Below are positions 8,047-17,468 of a stretch of 62,233 nt of DNA, in pieces. This DNA is from an uncultured Lachnospiraceae bacterium (GTDB taxonomy: Bacteria; Bacillota; Clostridia; Lachnospirales; Lachnospiraceae), in NCBI GenBank assembly GCA_900319245.1, contig ONNQ01000024.1, positions 1 through 62,233 of the forward strand. The letters are read 5' to 3'. The notes under the pieces are model-generated. The model was not told the DNA's origin, did not search any database, and saw nothing but the letters and a program-made list of their open reading frames with translations. A program made the translations under genes and the position numbers. How positions within the stretch are numbered: position 1 is the stretch's first letter; the number at the start of each line of letters is the position of its first letter.

Positions 8047-8153
8047 ATTCATCCCCGTTTCTATTGATATTGATTATTGGTATTGATGATTGGTGTTGAT
8101 AAGCCGGAGAAAGCGCTCTGCTCCCTCCGGCGGTCGGTTGTAAGCGTTATTTT

Positions 8154-8182
8154 ATTGTGGCCAATCCGGCTTTCAATGTCAA
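8154..8182 (-). promoter_or_regulatory. Promoter of rpe
   Basis: Reverse strand TTGACA (8177-8182), 17-base spacer, CACAAT (8154-8159). The leader contains a hairpin GCCGGAG...CTCCGGC (about 8102-8132) without a T-run. Confidence 0.65.
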
Positions 8183-8274
8183 GCGTGTCAGCTCTATTTG
8201 CGCTTTTGATCTGTGATTTGTGTCAACTGCTTGGCTGACGAGCGTTTGGCGCGCAATGTTTTGACGTCAATGGC

Positions 8275-9315
8275 TCATCGGCCGCCCGTGAGCGCCGCAT
8301 ACTCCTCCAGTTTCTTTCTGGCTTCGGGACTGATGTTTCTGGGCACTGCGATGCGGATCTCCACATATTCGTCACCCTTCTTGGGGGACCGGCCCTCCGT
8401 GTGGATGCCCTTCTCCCGCAGGCGGATCTTGCCGCCAGACTGCATGCCGGCAGGGATCTTACATTTGACGCTTCCGTGCAGGGTGGGCAGCATGGCTTCG
8501 CCGCCGAGCACGGCTGTCGCATAGGGTATCTGCGCGCTGGTATACAGGTCCAGACCGTCTCTTGTGTACTCGCTGTCGGGGTCGATGTGGATCTCGATGA
8601 GAAGATCGCCCTTCTTGCCATCTGTGCCCGCCATACCGCGGCCGCGCAGGCGGATCTTCTTGCCCTCTTCGATGCCGGCCGGTATCTTGATCTCCAGGGT
8701 TGTGATCCCGGCGTTCTTACCGGTTGCGCCGGGGTCCTGGAGCTGAATCCGCTTGGTGGCGCCGAGAGCTGCATCCCGGAAGCTGACTGTCAGAGATGAG
8801 GTCATATCCAGGGACTGCGGGCGGGCGGCACTCCTGCCGCCTCTTCCGCCGGTAAAGCTGCCGCCGCCAAAACCGTCGTCCCAATAGCCGCCGCCAAATC
8901 CGGAACCGCCTGTAAATCTGCTGCCGCCAAATCCGGATCGGCCTGAGCCTCCAAACATATCGCCGAACATGCTGCGGAACAGGTCCTCCGCATCTTGTCC
9001 GCTGAAGTGGAAGGACTGATATCCATTGCCGTTACTGTAATACTGATAGCCTCCAGGGCCGCCTGCACCGCCCGCCTGTCCGGCGCCGCTGCCATCAAAG
9101 GCCGCATAGCCGTACGTGTCATAGAGCTTCCTCTTCTCAGGGTCGCTCAATATTGCGTAGGCCTCGCCTACGTCCTTGAACTTCTGCTCGGCTTCTTTGT
9201 CGCCGGGATTGGCATCGGGATGATACTTCTTGGCAAGTTTCCTATATGCTGATTTCAATTTTTTGTCGTCCGCGGTGCGGTCCACACCGAGGATTCCATA
9301 TAAATCTTTGTTCAT
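8275..9315 (-). CDS. DnaJ-class co-chaperone without zinc fingers (CbpA-like)
   Basis: A 346-residue type II DnaJ. The J domain covers residues 1-65 with HPD at 32-34. A Gly/Phe-rich linker spans about residues 73-160 and is unusually rich in GG, GGY and GFGG repeats. Two C-terminal beta-barrel substrate domains follow (about 168-335) with [17 protein letters not shown] and [17 protein letters not shown]. The four-repeat zinc-binding domain of DnaJ is absent, so it resembles CbpA/DjlA-type helpers of DnaK. GGAGG lies seven bases before ATG 9315. No grpE or dnaK is nearby. Confidence 0.92.
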   Translation of the reverse strand: MNKDLYGILGVDRTADDKKLKSAYRKLAKKYHPDANPGDKEAEQKFKDVGEAYAILSDPEKRKLYDTYGYAAFDGSGAGQAGGAGGPGGYQYYSNGNGYQSFHFSGQDAEDLFRSMFGDMFGGSGRSGFGGSRFTGGSGFGGGYWDDGFGGGSFTGGRGGRSAARPQSLDMTSSLTVSFRDAALGATKRIQLQDPGATGKNAGITTLEIKIPAGIEEGKKIRLRGRGMAGTDGKKGDLLIEIHIDPDSEYTRDGLDLYTSAQIPYATAVLGGEAMLPTLHGSVKCKIPAGMQSGGKIRLREKGIHTEGRSPKKGDEYVEIRIAVPRNISPEARKKLEEYAALTGGR

Positions 9316-9502
9316 AGCGTTTCCTCCAATCTATTGTTATGGGGTCGTCCCCTTTGTACTGCACAGGGGCGTCCCCTGTGTGCTGTTGTGCTGTGTGGTA
9401 CGGACCCGGTACGATGCCGCATGGGTCCTTCCTTGCACGAATTATTATAATTGTTCTATCTTGAATATAACAGCCATCTGCGCCTATGACAAGGGGTAAG
9501 TA

Positions 9503-9549
9503 CAAAAAAATTGGGAGCAAACCCCTACGCATTGTAGAGGTCTGCCCCC
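9503..9549 (-). terminator. Terminator after the DUF3298-like lipoprotein gene
   Basis: Reverse strand hairpin GGGGGCAGACCTCTAC / GTAGGGGTTTGCTCCC with small internal mismatches, followed by AATTTTTTTG (T-run at 9504-9510). Confidence 0.85.
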
Positions 9550-9611
9550 ATATATCTATACATATGCCTGTCCTGGATGATTGATCGCCCAGGCACTCCC
9601 CCGTCACACAC

Positions 9612-11327
9612 TTAGCCTGCAAACACGACTCCGTCAAACGCCTCTTCCAGGTTGACGCCATTCACGGTCTGCGGGAAATTGCCGTCCACATGGAAGCGGA
9701 CAATCGTGCCGTCCTCCATCCGCAGATCGACGGTATCGCTTCCGTTGGTCCCATAGAACGTGCACTTGCTTCCAACCGGAAGATCAACCTCCTTGCCGGT
9801 CAATGCACCGGTCATCTCATCCACTTCCTCCGCCTTCAGTTCCACAAGGCTTGTCAGTTCAATGCCGTTCCGAATCTGATACTGCTCCGTCTGCGGGACA
9901 GGCATTCCATCGCTTCCCACCTCATAATAGCGCATCGCGCTGCAGCTGCTCATGAGCTGCATTCTGGTAGCCAGCGCAAAGTGCGCGGGATCTGTGAAAG
10001 GGAACCACTCGCTAAAACTCTTCTCTGCATCGAATTCGCCGTCGTCATCCACCATGGTCACAAAACTAACACCGGCACCGGTTCCCTCCATCTGGCCGAC
10101 GGTAGAGACCACCTTGTCCTTGATCGCGAACACGGTCAGCGTCTGGTAATCGTTGTCGCTTCCGGTAATGGCGTAGACATAGTTACCGCCGTCCTCTGTA
10201 TGGAAGAGATAAGCGGAGAAATCATAGAATTCCACTTCCTGCGTGTAGGCCTCCTCGCCGACGTGCACCTCCAGCCCCGTGTGATAGTAGCTGTCGGTCT
10301 CCTCTTCGATGCCGTTCACAGAAAGCGTCTCCTTGCTTCCGTCTCCATCCAGGTCCACCGCATAGAGCTCATAGGGGTTAAGCTTTTGCACATAGCTGCC
10401 GGACGCCGTTCCATATTTACCTGTAAACAGTTCCGGATGTTCGTCAAAATAGAGCCGTGCCTCCACCGTACCGAGCGCATAGGGCGCCACATCGGACGGT
10501 CCAAAGAGGAAACGAACGCTCTCTCTGTCGATCACCCAGTTCAGGTTCTCATACGCGTCCTCAAAGGCGAATTCCAGCATACTGTCCTCTACCGGAACTT
10601 TTTCGCCGGTCGCCGTAGAGACCAGGTTGTCAGCGATGGCGGTTTCCATCGCCTTCATATCCGCGAACACGTCCGAAAGTTCGATCGGATTGCCGCTCGC
10701 TGTGTCGTAATTATATCCGTCAAAACCGGTCATGCCATGTGCTGAACCGGGATAATAGATATAGGTGGTGTCCAGGAGGCTGAGAACAGATGTGTCGCAG
10801 CGGACCACTTCCATCGTTCCCTCGATCTCACCGGACGGGAAATCCTCCGCATCGCCTTCCATATTGTCGTAGGCGGATTCTGCCGCCTCTTCGATCTCGT
10901 CAAAACTCTTCTCATACTGCGCTGCGATTGCATCACTGTCGGTTGTCAGTGTTTTGTTCAGCTGCGGATACGCAATGGCGGCCTCCTCGATGAGCGCCGG
11001 CGCGTCATACGAGCAGCTGGCAATCGTCGTCATATCTTTATCTTCATATTTATTGAAGCGCATAAGCGAGACAGAGGGGCGCACATCGGACAGATCCGCG
11101 TCTTCCTGCGCGAGGGTATCTGCCTCCGCAGCCGTATCGTCTGCGGCTGCCTCTTCCGCATCGGTCAGCGATACGCTCTGCTCCTGAGTAGTTTCCGTCC
11201 CCGATTCCGCTTCGTCCGATGCATCTTCCTGTGCTGTCTGCGCAGGCTGGGCTGTTTCTGAACCGCAGGCACACATAGAAGCAGCAACACAAATACTCAT
11301 AAGTACAGCTGCAATTCTATTCTTCAT
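9612..11327 (-). CDS. Secreted lipoprotein with DUF3298/RsiV-like domain
   Basis: A 571-residue lipoprotein: signal peptide with lipobox-like MCAC (Cys near 20), then an acidic, Ala/Glu/Thr/Gln-rich linker to about residue 80 that would span the wall. Residues 90-300 carry a segment with YYPGSAHGMTGFDGYNYD and GNPIELSDVF, which resembles the DUF3298 (RsiV C-terminal type) fold preceded by a DUF4163-like part. The C-terminal half (about 310-571) is a mixed beta region of unknown family, with DLDGDGSKE resembling a calcium-binding loop. GAGGAG precedes ATG 11327. Function is unknown; DUF3298 proteins bind ligands such as lysozyme or cell-wall pieces in characterised cases. Confidence 0.75.
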   Translation of the reverse strand: MKNRIAAVLMSICVAASMCACGSETAQPAQTAQEDASDEAESGTETTQEQSVSLTDAEEAAADDTAAEADTLAQEDADLSDVRPSVSLMRFNKYEDKDMTTIASCSYDAPALIEEAAIAYPQLNKTLTTDSDAIAAQYEKSFDEIEEAAESAYDNMEGDAEDFPSGEIEGTMEVVRCDTSVLSLLDTTYIYYPGSAHGMTGFDGYNYDTASGNPIELSDVFADMKAMETAIADNLVSTATGEKVPVEDSMLEFAFEDAYENLNWVIDRESVRFLFGPSDVAPYALGTVEARLYFDEHPELFTGKYGTASGSYVQKLNPYELYAVDLDGDGSKETLSVNGIEEETDSYYHTGLEVHVGEEAYTQEVEFYDFSAYLFHTEDGGNYVYAITGSDNDYQTLTVFAIKDKVVSTVGQMEGTGAGVSFVTMVDDDGEFDAEKSFSEWFPFTDPAHFALATRMQLMSSCSAMRYYEVGSDGMPVPQTEQYQIRNGIELTSLVELKAEEVDEMTGALTGKEVDLPVGSKCTFYGTNGSDTVDLRMEDGTIVRFHVDGNFPQTVNGVNLEEAFDGVVFAG

Positions 11328-11400
11328 GCTTTTCTCCTCACTAAATCCTCAATAAATATTGAATATGGTTTATAGGCAATCTCTCTTTTTCCCCGTCTGC

Positions 11401-11429
11401 TTGCAGATTTGGGTTATACTGATTATATG
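11401..11429 (+). promoter_or_regulatory. Promoter of pepC-pepT
   Basis: TTGCAG at 11401-11406, 17-base spacer, TATATG at 11424-11429, about 48 bases before the pepC start. Confidence 0.6.
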
Positions 11430-11477
11430 CCTAGAGACAGGTATTAGAAAAGACGAATTATAGAAGGAGAAATGCAA

Positions 11478-12785
11478 ATGATCACACAGGAACAGATTGG
11501 CCGTTTTCATACACTATACAGACAGGACAGAAATGCCAAAGCACTGACCGCCGCGATGGCAGGAACCGACATCAATGATCTTGCCTTTATCCCCGTAAAT
11601 GCAGCCAAATTAAACGGTGCTTTCGAAGTAGAGGTAAAGACCCACGGCATCACAGCCCAGCAAAAGAGTGGGCGCTGCTGGCTCTTTGCCGCGATGAACA
11701 TCCTGCGGGAAGAAGTGATGAAGAAGACGGGCCTTACCGAGTTTGAGCTCTCCGGCAATTATCTGGCCTTTTTTGACAAGCTCGAGAAGGCCAACAATGT
11801 TCTGGAAATGGCCATCCGGGAAGCGGCAAGGCCCTTCGACGACCGCATGACGGAATATATCCTGAACGGCTTTCACGATGGCGGCTACTGGGATATGGCT
11901 GCCGATCTTGTCCGCAAGTACGGCGTCGTGCCTCTGAGCGCCATGCCGGAATCCTATCAGTCCACCCACACGGCCAATTTCATGGAAAAGTTCACGTTTT
12001 TGGTGCGCAAGGACGCATGGGAGCTGCGGGAAATGGTTCGCCGCGGCGAGGACCCTGCTGCCCGCAAGGAGGAAATGCTGGCAGAACTCTTCCGCATAGA
12101 GTGTATCGCCTTTGGAGAGCCTGTGACCGAGTTCGATTTTGACTACACGGACGCGGACGGCGTCTATCACGCCAACCGGAATATGACGCCCGCTTCTTTT
12201 TATAAGGAATTCATTGGCCTCGATCTTGGCGAATACGTCACGGTGACCCACCATCCCACGCCCGGGCTTCCCATGAACTACTATTACCGCTTCCACTACA
12301 TCGGCTCCATGGCGGAAGGCAACGTCTACAACCTCAATCTGACCATGGAGGAGATGGAGGATCTCTGCATCCGCCAGCTGCGGGCCGGCATGAGTGTATG
12401 GTTCGGCTGCGACTCCGACTGCTACGGCAACCGCAAGAACGGCGTCTGGGATCCCGACAGCCTCGACTACGAGGGCGTCATGGGCGGCGCCGACCTCTTT
12501 ATGGAAAAAGGCGCAAGGCTTCAGTCTCACGCCAGCTACGCCACTCACGCCATGATCCTGACCGGCGTCAACTTTGATGAGAACGGAAAGCCCAACCGCT
12601 GGAAGATCGAAAACTCCTGGGGCGGCGACGTCGGCAAGAAGGGCTATTTTGTCTGCAGCGAGAACTACTTCCGCGAATATGTCTACGAAGCGATCATCCA
12701 CAAATCGCTCCTGAGCGCATCCCAGCTGGCCCTCCTGGACGGCGAGCCCGCGGAGATCCCCGCCTGGCTCAGCGACTGCATGTGA
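11478..12785 (+). CDS. pepC: Aminopeptidase C (bleomycin hydrolase family, C1B)
   Basis: A 435-residue cytoplasmic cysteine aminopeptidase that trims N-terminal residues from peptides. Catalytic residues are visible: QQKSGRCW (oxyanion Gln and nucleophile Cys near residue 67), His in ASYATHAMILTG and Asn in WKIENSWGG near residue 378. ATG 11478 is eight bases after AAGGAG; the in-frame ATG two codons earlier is too close to the site. The C terminus extends past the catalytic Asn as in hexameric PepC. It lies 12 bases before pepT, so the two peptidases are co-transcribed for peptide utilisation. Confidence 0.95.
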   Translation: MITQEQIGRFHTLYRQDRNAKALTAAMAGTDINDLAFIPVNAAKLNGAFEVEVKTHGITAQQKSGRCWLFAAMNILREEVMKKTGLTEFELSGNYLAFFDKLEKANNVLEMAIREAARPFDDRMTEYILNGFHDGGYWDMAADLVRKYGVVPLSAMPESYQSTHTANFMEKFTFLVRKDAWELREMVRRGEDPAARKEEMLAELFRIECIAFGEPVTEFDFDYTDADGVYHANRNMTPASFYKEFIGLDLGEYVTVTHHPTPGLPMNYYYRFHYIGSMAEGNVYNLNLTMEEMEDLCIRQLRAGMSVWFGCDSDCYGNRKNGVWDPDSLDYEGVMGGADLFMEKGARLQSHASYATHAMILTGVNFDENGKPNRWKIENSWGGDVGKKGYFVCSENYFREYVYEAIIHKSLLSASQLALLDGEPAEIPAWLSDCM

Positions 12786-12797
12786 GAGGCAGTATCT

Positions 12798-14048
12798 ATG
12801 GGCATTTTTTATGAAGAAGTAAAGGAACGAATGATCCGCTACGCCCGGATCAATACGCAGTCCGCGCGCTTTACGGGCACTTGGCCCACAACCGAGCGCC
12901 AGTTCGATCTGGCAAGGCTCCTGGGGGCAGAACTGCGGGAAATCGGCGCGTCCGACGTGTACCTGGACCCGGTCCACTGTGTCGTATATGGCAAAATACC
13001 GGCGACAGTAGAGGTAAGCAGCACAAGCCCGGTCGGCTTCATAGCGCATATGGATACGGCGCCGGACGCCAGCGGAGAAAATGTCAGGCCCTGGGTACTG
13101 GAGAACTATGACGGATCGGATATTGTGTTAAATCCTGAAAAAGGGATTGTCATGCGCGCCGCGGATTATCCTGTTCTTTCCAACTACATCGGGCAGGACC
13201 TGATTCTGACGGATGGCACAACACTCCTTGGCGGCGACGATAAAGCTTCCATCGCGGCCATCATGACAATGGCTTCTTATTATTGTGCGCACCCGGAGAT
13301 TCCTCATGGGCTGATCTGCCTTGCTTTTACGCCGGACGAGGAAGTCGGCGGCCTGGCCCACACGCTGGACCTTACCCGCTTCGGATCCCCCGTCGCCTAT
13401 ACGCTGGACGGCGACCATCTGGGCTGGTACGAGGACGAGACCTTCAACGCGTCCGGCGCCCTGCTCCGGATCAGGGGACGCAGCGTGCACACCGGTACCG
13501 CCAAAGGAATCATGATCAACGCGGCGGACATCGCATCCGCTTTTATGCAGATGCTGCCGCCACATGAAAAGCCCCAGTTTACAGAAAAAAAAGAGGGCTT
13601 CTACCATGTTGTCAGCTGCAATGCAACCTGCGAGGAGGCGGAGGTGTATCTGATCGTTCGGGATTTTGACCGAGATGCATTTGAGAGGCGGGAAGCATAC
13701 CTTGCGGAATGCGTCGACGCGCTCAACGCGCAGTATGGGCCGGGAACCGCGACCATCGAGATCACGGAACAGTACAGAAATATGAAGGAAGTCCTGCGGA
13801 ACCACCCGGCGCTGGTGGCAAACCTCAAGCGGGCCATCTCGGACGTCGGCCTCGTGCCGGTCTGCGAGCCCTTCCGGGGCGGAACCGACGGCGCGGCGCT
13901 CTCCTTTAGGGGACTGCCCTGCCCCAACCTGTCCGCGGGCTATGAAAACGCCCACGGGCGCTTCGAATTTGTGCCGATTCAGTCGATGGAGAAGAATGTG
14001 GAGATCCTGCTGCGGCTGTGCAGCATTTTCGCGGGCACAGCGGTTTGA
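12798..14048 (+). CDS. pepT: Peptidase T (tripeptide aminopeptidase)
   Basis: A 416-residue M20-family di-zinc tripeptidase. Metal and catalytic motifs: HMDTAPDASG (first His/Asp), LLGGDDKAS (bridging Asp), FTPDEEVGG (catalytic Glu and metal Glu), DGDHLG (Asp) and SAGYENAHGRFEFVP (last His). The dimerisation domain lies between about residues 208 and 320. The ribosome site AGAGG is modest, and the start is 12 bases after pepC, suggesting coupling. Together with PepC it completes breakdown of small peptides. Confidence 0.95.
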   Translation: MGIFYEEVKERMIRYARINTQSARFTGTWPTTERQFDLARLLGAELREIGASDVYLDPVHCVVYGKIPATVEVSSTSPVGFIAHMDTAPDASGENVRPWVLENYDGSDIVLNPEKGIVMRAADYPVLSNYIGQDLILTDGTTLLGGDDKASIAAIMTMASYYCAHPEIPHGLICLAFTPDEEVGGLAHTLDLTRFGSPVAYTLDGDHLGWYEDETFNASGALLRIRGRSVHTGTAKGIMINAADIASAFMQMLPPHEKPQFTEKKEGFYHVVSCNATCEEAEVYLIVRDFDRDAFERREAYLAECVDALNAQYGPGTATIEITEQYRNMKEVLRNHPALVANLKRAISDVGLVPVCEPFRGGTDGAALSFRGLPCPNLSAGYENAHGRFEFVPIQSMEKNVEILLRLCSIFAGTAV

Positions 14049-14117
14049 AGAGCGCAAAGAAGCCGGCGCATTCCCGTGTTTTCCAACATGGGGCAGCCGG
14101 AGAATTCATGGCATAGT

Positions 14118-14153
14118 AAAAGGGATGCTCCCGCGAACGGGAACATCCCTTTT
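14118..14153. terminator. Bidirectional terminator between pepT and GH32
   Basis: AAAAGGGATGcTCCCG, CGAA loop, CGGGAaCATCCCTTTT. T-runs are present on both strands, serving the convergent pepT and GH32 genes. Confidence 0.9.
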
Positions 14154-14184
14154 GATTTACTTAAGCGGTTTTACTCTACAGAAC

Positions 14185-15819
14185 TCACACTTCAATGTCG
14201 TACTTGACCAGTTCCCTGAAGGTGCAGCTGCCGCCCTCGGCAAAGAAATAGATCTCATCGTCCTTGCCGAGATCCGGGTAGACATTGCCGGACATGACAT
14301 AGCGTCCTCCGTCAATGAAGACCTCGATGGAGTTGATGTCGAGGAATACATGAAGATCGATGCTGTCCTTCTTTCCGACGACGCAGACTCTGTGGTCGAC
14401 GTCCTCCTCACTGCCCTTGAAAGGAATTCCGCTCTTACTGCGGTCAAAGATGATCTTTCCCGCCTCCTTGTCATAATAGATGAGCGTCTCATGTTCCTCG
14501 CCGCAGAAGAGTTTGATGCCGGCCTTACCGGCGGTTCCAAGCTCCAGAGTGACCTGAAGTTCCGTGCAGGTTCCGCGCACTCCCTTGACAGCGAATTCGC
14601 CGTCCGAGATCGTGACAGGACCGGAAGTGACCTTATTACCTCTGTACTTCTCGATCTCGCGAACCGGTCTCTGAATGAATACTCCGTCCTCGATCCGCAG
14701 TTCGCGCGGAAGAATGTAGGTGCCGGCCCAGCCCTCTTCCCGGGTCGGGAAGTTGCGGTCCCACATTTCCTTCCAGGCGGTCATGACCACGCGGCCGTCA
14801 GGCATGCGGAAGGTCTGCGCCGCGTAAAAGTCGAATCCATGGTCCAGCTCGCCGATCTTGTCCACTCTGAATCGGCCGTTTTCAAAATTCAGCTCGCCCA
14901 TCATATAGACGCCTGAGTGCACATTCTGGTATGCATCGCCCATCTGCGGAAGATTCTGCGGGCTTGTCAGAACCACGTCCACTCCGTCCAGTTTCATATA
15001 ATCAGGGCACTCATAGACGCCGTCCAGACAGAAATACTCGTGTTCCATCGGGATCTGTCCCTCAGTATCCTCTTCCAGAAGATGTCCCACATACTCCCAG
15101 TGAATAAGGTCTTCGCTGCGGGCAATGATCAGGTTTCCGAATCCATCCTTCTCGATCACCTCTTCTCCCTGAAGAGCGCCTGCAGAGGGTGAGCGCAGAT
15201 CTGTGTAGCCCATACCGGAGATGAATTCAGGATCCCAGAAGTCCAGACCTGACAGTCTGGCCGGGATGACCACTTCGCCTTTGCGATTCTTGACAGGCTT
15301 GATCATTCCTTTTGAGACCGCATCAAGCTCTTCCCTGGTCAGCACGCGCGCGCCGCCGATAAAGTAGTACATGCCGTCCTTGACGAAGATACGGGGATCG
15401 CGGCAGTCCGTCTCTGTGACTTCAGGGCTGAGCATCTCAGAGGTCAGGATCGGATTGTCAGCGCTCTTTGCGAAAGTAACGCCGCCGTCCGTGGAGATCG
15501 CGATACACTGCCTCTGGCGCTCGGGCTGTGCCGCCGTATACATGAGCCACAGATTGCCGTCCTTCTCGATGGCGCTTCCGGAGCAGCATCCGCAGATGAT
15601 CTCATAATCCTTGTCCGGCACGAGCGCGACGGGCTCGTTTTCCCATTTAATAAAATCATTCGTGGTAAAGTGTCCCCAGTGCATGGTTCCCCATTCCGGT
15701 TTATAGGGGAAATGCTGATAAAAGAGGTGCGCTTTGCCGTTATAAAAAACTGTACCGTTCGGGTCATTCGACCATCCCTTCGGCACACTTGCATGATACC
15801 TCGGACGATAACTCTGCAT
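14185..15819 (-). CDS. GH32 beta-fructosidase / sucrose-6-phosphate hydrolase type
   Basis: A 544-residue intracellular glycoside hydrolase family 32 enzyme (no signal peptide) acting on sucrose, sucrose phosphate or fructo-oligosaccharides. Catalytic motifs: WSNDPNG with nucleophile Asp19, CRDPRIF (transition-state Asp) and YECPDY (acid/base Glu). The five-blade propeller spans about residues 5-350 and a beta-sandwich occupies the C-terminal 170 residues. The nucleophile motif has Ser where most have Met (WMNDPNG). It stands alone between terminators, separate from the fructan operon at 25-33 kb, and its promoter lies in the AT-rich stretch 15860-15960. Confidence 0.9.
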   Translation of the reverse strand: MQSYRPRYHASVPKGWSNDPNGTVFYNGKAHLFYQHFPYKPEWGTMHWGHFTTNDFIKWENEPVALVPDKDYEIICGCCSGSAIEKDGNLWLMYTAAQPERQRQCIAISTDGGVTFAKSADNPILTSEMLSPEVTETDCRDPRIFVKDGMYYFIGGARVLTREELDAVSKGMIKPVKNRKGEVVIPARLSGLDFWDPEFISGMGYTDLRSPSAGALQGEEVIEKDGFGNLIIARSEDLIHWEYVGHLLEEDTEGQIPMEHEYFCLDGVYECPDYMKLDGVDVVLTSPQNLPQMGDAYQNVHSGVYMMGELNFENGRFRVDKIGELDHGFDFYAAQTFRMPDGRVVMTAWKEMWDRNFPTREEGWAGTYILPRELRIEDGVFIQRPVREIEKYRGNKVTSGPVTISDGEFAVKGVRGTCTELQVTLELGTAGKAGIKLFCGEEHETLIYYDKEAGKIIFDRSKSGIPFKGSEEDVDHRVCVVGKKDSIDLHVFLDINSIEVFIDGGRYVMSGNVYPDLGKDDEIYFFAEGGSCTFRELVKYDIEV

Positions 15820-16000
15820 TCTGATTCTCCTTCCCTGATCGATCCGTTTCCCTCCGGATTACTAATCTGATTGGATCTTTTATTATAATACCATGTTTCT
15901 ATGTGATCTTTTGCTCTGATATAATTAATAATGAATTTTTTAACAAATTAGAGTCAAAATATCGTAAATGGCACGCTGAAGAACTATTTGCGTCCAAAAA

Positions 16001-16041
16001 GAGGCTTGCGCCGCGCGTGATCATCACGCGGCGCAAGCCTC
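16001..16041. repeat. 15-bp perfect inverted repeat
   Basis: GAGGCTTGCGCCGCG at 16001-16015 pairs perfectly with 16027-16041 around an 11-base loop containing TGATCA. No T-run follows directly, so it may be a protein-binding site or RNA structure rather than a terminator. Confidence 0.8.
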
Positions 16042-16051
16042 GAATTAGATC

Positions 16052-16075
16052 AAAAAAGGGCCGATGGCCCTTTTT
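16052..16075. terminator. Bidirectional terminator-like hairpin
   Basis: AAAAAAGGGCC GAT GGCCCTTTTT: a short GC stem flanked by A-run and T-run, able to end transcription in either direction. No gene clearly ends here, so it may insulate the flanking units. Confidence 0.7.
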
Positions 16076-16232
16076 CTCAATTGATTATAAAAAACCGAAG
16101 ATCTAAGCTGAAGGATCAGCACCAGGCTTTCCCGGCTCATGTTTAAAAACACGAGAATGCGCCGATTAATTTTCAAGTGTGTGCCACTTCCGCTCTTTCC
16201 TGTTTCCGCAGGAAAATGCTACAATAGAGGAC

Positions 16233-16661
16233 ATGAACACAAGCAAGCGAAACAACCACGTAATTCAGATGCTGCTGATCCTCTTGATCCTCAGTGTCAC
16301 CGGCACTATGCTGACCTGCACTCGTCCTGAAGTCCGGACGGGCGCGGTCTTTTCGGGTGCGCTTGCAACGGCGCCGGGAGAGCCCGTGCTAGGTGCCTCG
16401 TTCGCAGAGGAAACCAACGAGGCGGATCCGCACGCCGGGTTCGCCGCCATGCGGACTGTACAGAGCAGGCTCCTCTCTCTGCACAACCAGAACAAGCAGA
16501 AGCGCACTGCTTTCATGTGCGCTGTCGTGCTGCTGCTCTGCGCGATTGTCGCGCTGGGCCTTTTTATGGCGCGCCGGTTTCGTCTCAACCTGTCCTGCCT
16601 GGTTCCTGTCAGGCAGACGATCATTCACTATATCCATTCGCAGGACGGTCCCAAATCCTGA
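16233..16661 (+). CDS. Small two-TM membrane protein, unknown function
   Basis: A 142-residue protein I do not recognise. It has a hydrophobic segment at about residues 10-29 (MLLILLILSVTGTML), an extracytoplasmic-looking middle, and a second segment (FMCAVVLLLCAIVALGLFM) followed by basic residues, so it is probably a membrane hairpin. ATG 16233 is preceded by AGAGGAC only two bases away, and a TACAAT box lies just eight bases upstream, so the leader would be almost absent. The alternative start at 16179 lacks a ribosome site. It stands alone upstream of an AraC-type gene. Confidence 0.55.
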   Translation: MNTSKRNNHVIQMLLILLILSVTGTMLTCTRPEVRTGAVFSGALATAPGEPVLGASFAEETNEADPHAGFAAMRTVQSRLLSLHNQNKQKRTAFMCAVVLLLCAIVALGLFMARRFRLNLSCLVPVRQTIIHYIHSQDGPKS

Positions 16662-16868
16662 TCCTTTCTATCACAACGTATCGCAACGAATCATAACAAA
16701 AAAACCACACGAACCAATGATTGCAAATGACTTCAAATGAATTCATTTGAACGGCTCTATTTTGCCCCGGACGAACGCCGGGTCTGTTTTTGTTGCTGTT
16801 TTGGCCAAAACCCTGTGCCGGCGCAGCAGCGGATGCGCGAAATAGGCCGTATCAGGAAAGGGATACGC

Positions 16869-17282
16869 ATGCACAGAATACTGATTGCAGACAATGCGCC
16901 GGCCGGTCACGGCGGTTCGCCCATGGAAGCGGACAATACGACGGACCATCATGACGGAAACCAAATCCGTCTCCTGTCCTTTATTTACAATCATTATATG
17001 GAGGACATCTCCGTACAGGATCTGTCCGCCCATATGGGATACTCGGAGGTTCATACCAGCCGGCTTTTCAAGCAATACTTTGGCCAGACTTTCGTCAGCT
17101 ACCTGGCGCATTACCGCATGCGCAAAGCGGCGCATCTTCTGCTCTACACCGACATGACTGTCAAGGAGATCGGAAGCGCCGTGGGATATTCCAATCCCAA
17201 TTACTTTGGCAAGGTCTTTCACCGGATTTATGAGATGACGCCTACGGAATACCGGGAGCAAAAAAGAAACTACTCAGTCTGA
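16869..17282 (+). CDS. Short AraC-family DNA-binding protein
   Basis: A 137-residue protein that is essentially an AraC/XylS DNA-binding domain. The two helix-turn-helix units are at about residues 52-70 (DLSAHMGYSEVHTSRLFKQY) and 98-118 (EIGSAVGYSNPNYFGKVF), followed by the conserved MTPTEYR. The start at 16869 follows GGAAAGGG; an open frame extends upstream to 16737 without a ribosome site. The first residues MHRILIADN match the first strand of response-regulator receiver domains (YesN type), after which the sequence jumps to a polar linker, so the receiver domain seems lost. Targets unknown. Confidence 0.8.
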   Translation: MHRILIADNAPAGHGGSPMEADNTTDHHDGNQIRLLSFIYNHYMEDISVQDLSAHMGYSEVHTSRLFKQYFGQTFVSYLAHYRMRKAAHLLLYTDMTVKEIGSAVGYSNPNYFGKVFHRIYEMTPTEYREQKRNYSV

Positions 17283-17357
17283 TCCTGTGTGGAAATGGGT
17301 GAAGTGACAGGAATATGATGTCAGACATCGATATTTTGACGCCAAAATGCAATTAAA

Positions 17358-17400
17358 AGTCCCCGGAAAGCTTTCAAACTTTCCGGGGATTCTTTTCTTT
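17358..17400. terminator. Bidirectional terminator between the AraC-type gene and pfp
   Basis: TCCCCGGAAAG / CTTTCCGGGGA, eight-base loop, then TTCTTTTCTTTT on the forward strand and CTTTTAATT on the reverse strand. Confidence 0.85.
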
Positions 17401-17468
17401 TCATAGTAATCTGCTTTACGCTGCTCGATCAAATGATTCCGAGCCGCCAATGATTACCTGTGTTCCAA

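Larger units (their letters stand above)
15820..16232. other. 413-base intergenic region with promoter-like DNA and two hairpins
   Basis: It contains the AT-rich upstream region of the GH32 gene (reverse strand, several TATAAT-like boxes around 15880-15930), a strong GC-rich inverted repeat (16001-16041), a terminator-like hairpin (16052-16075), and the promoter-like TTTCCT / TACAAT (16220-16225) just before the small gene at 16233. No convincing gene. Confidence 0.6.

Noticed and set aside
11472-11480. ATG at 11472 as the pepC start
   Set aside because: It is only two bases from AAGGAG; the ATG at 11478 has proper spacing.
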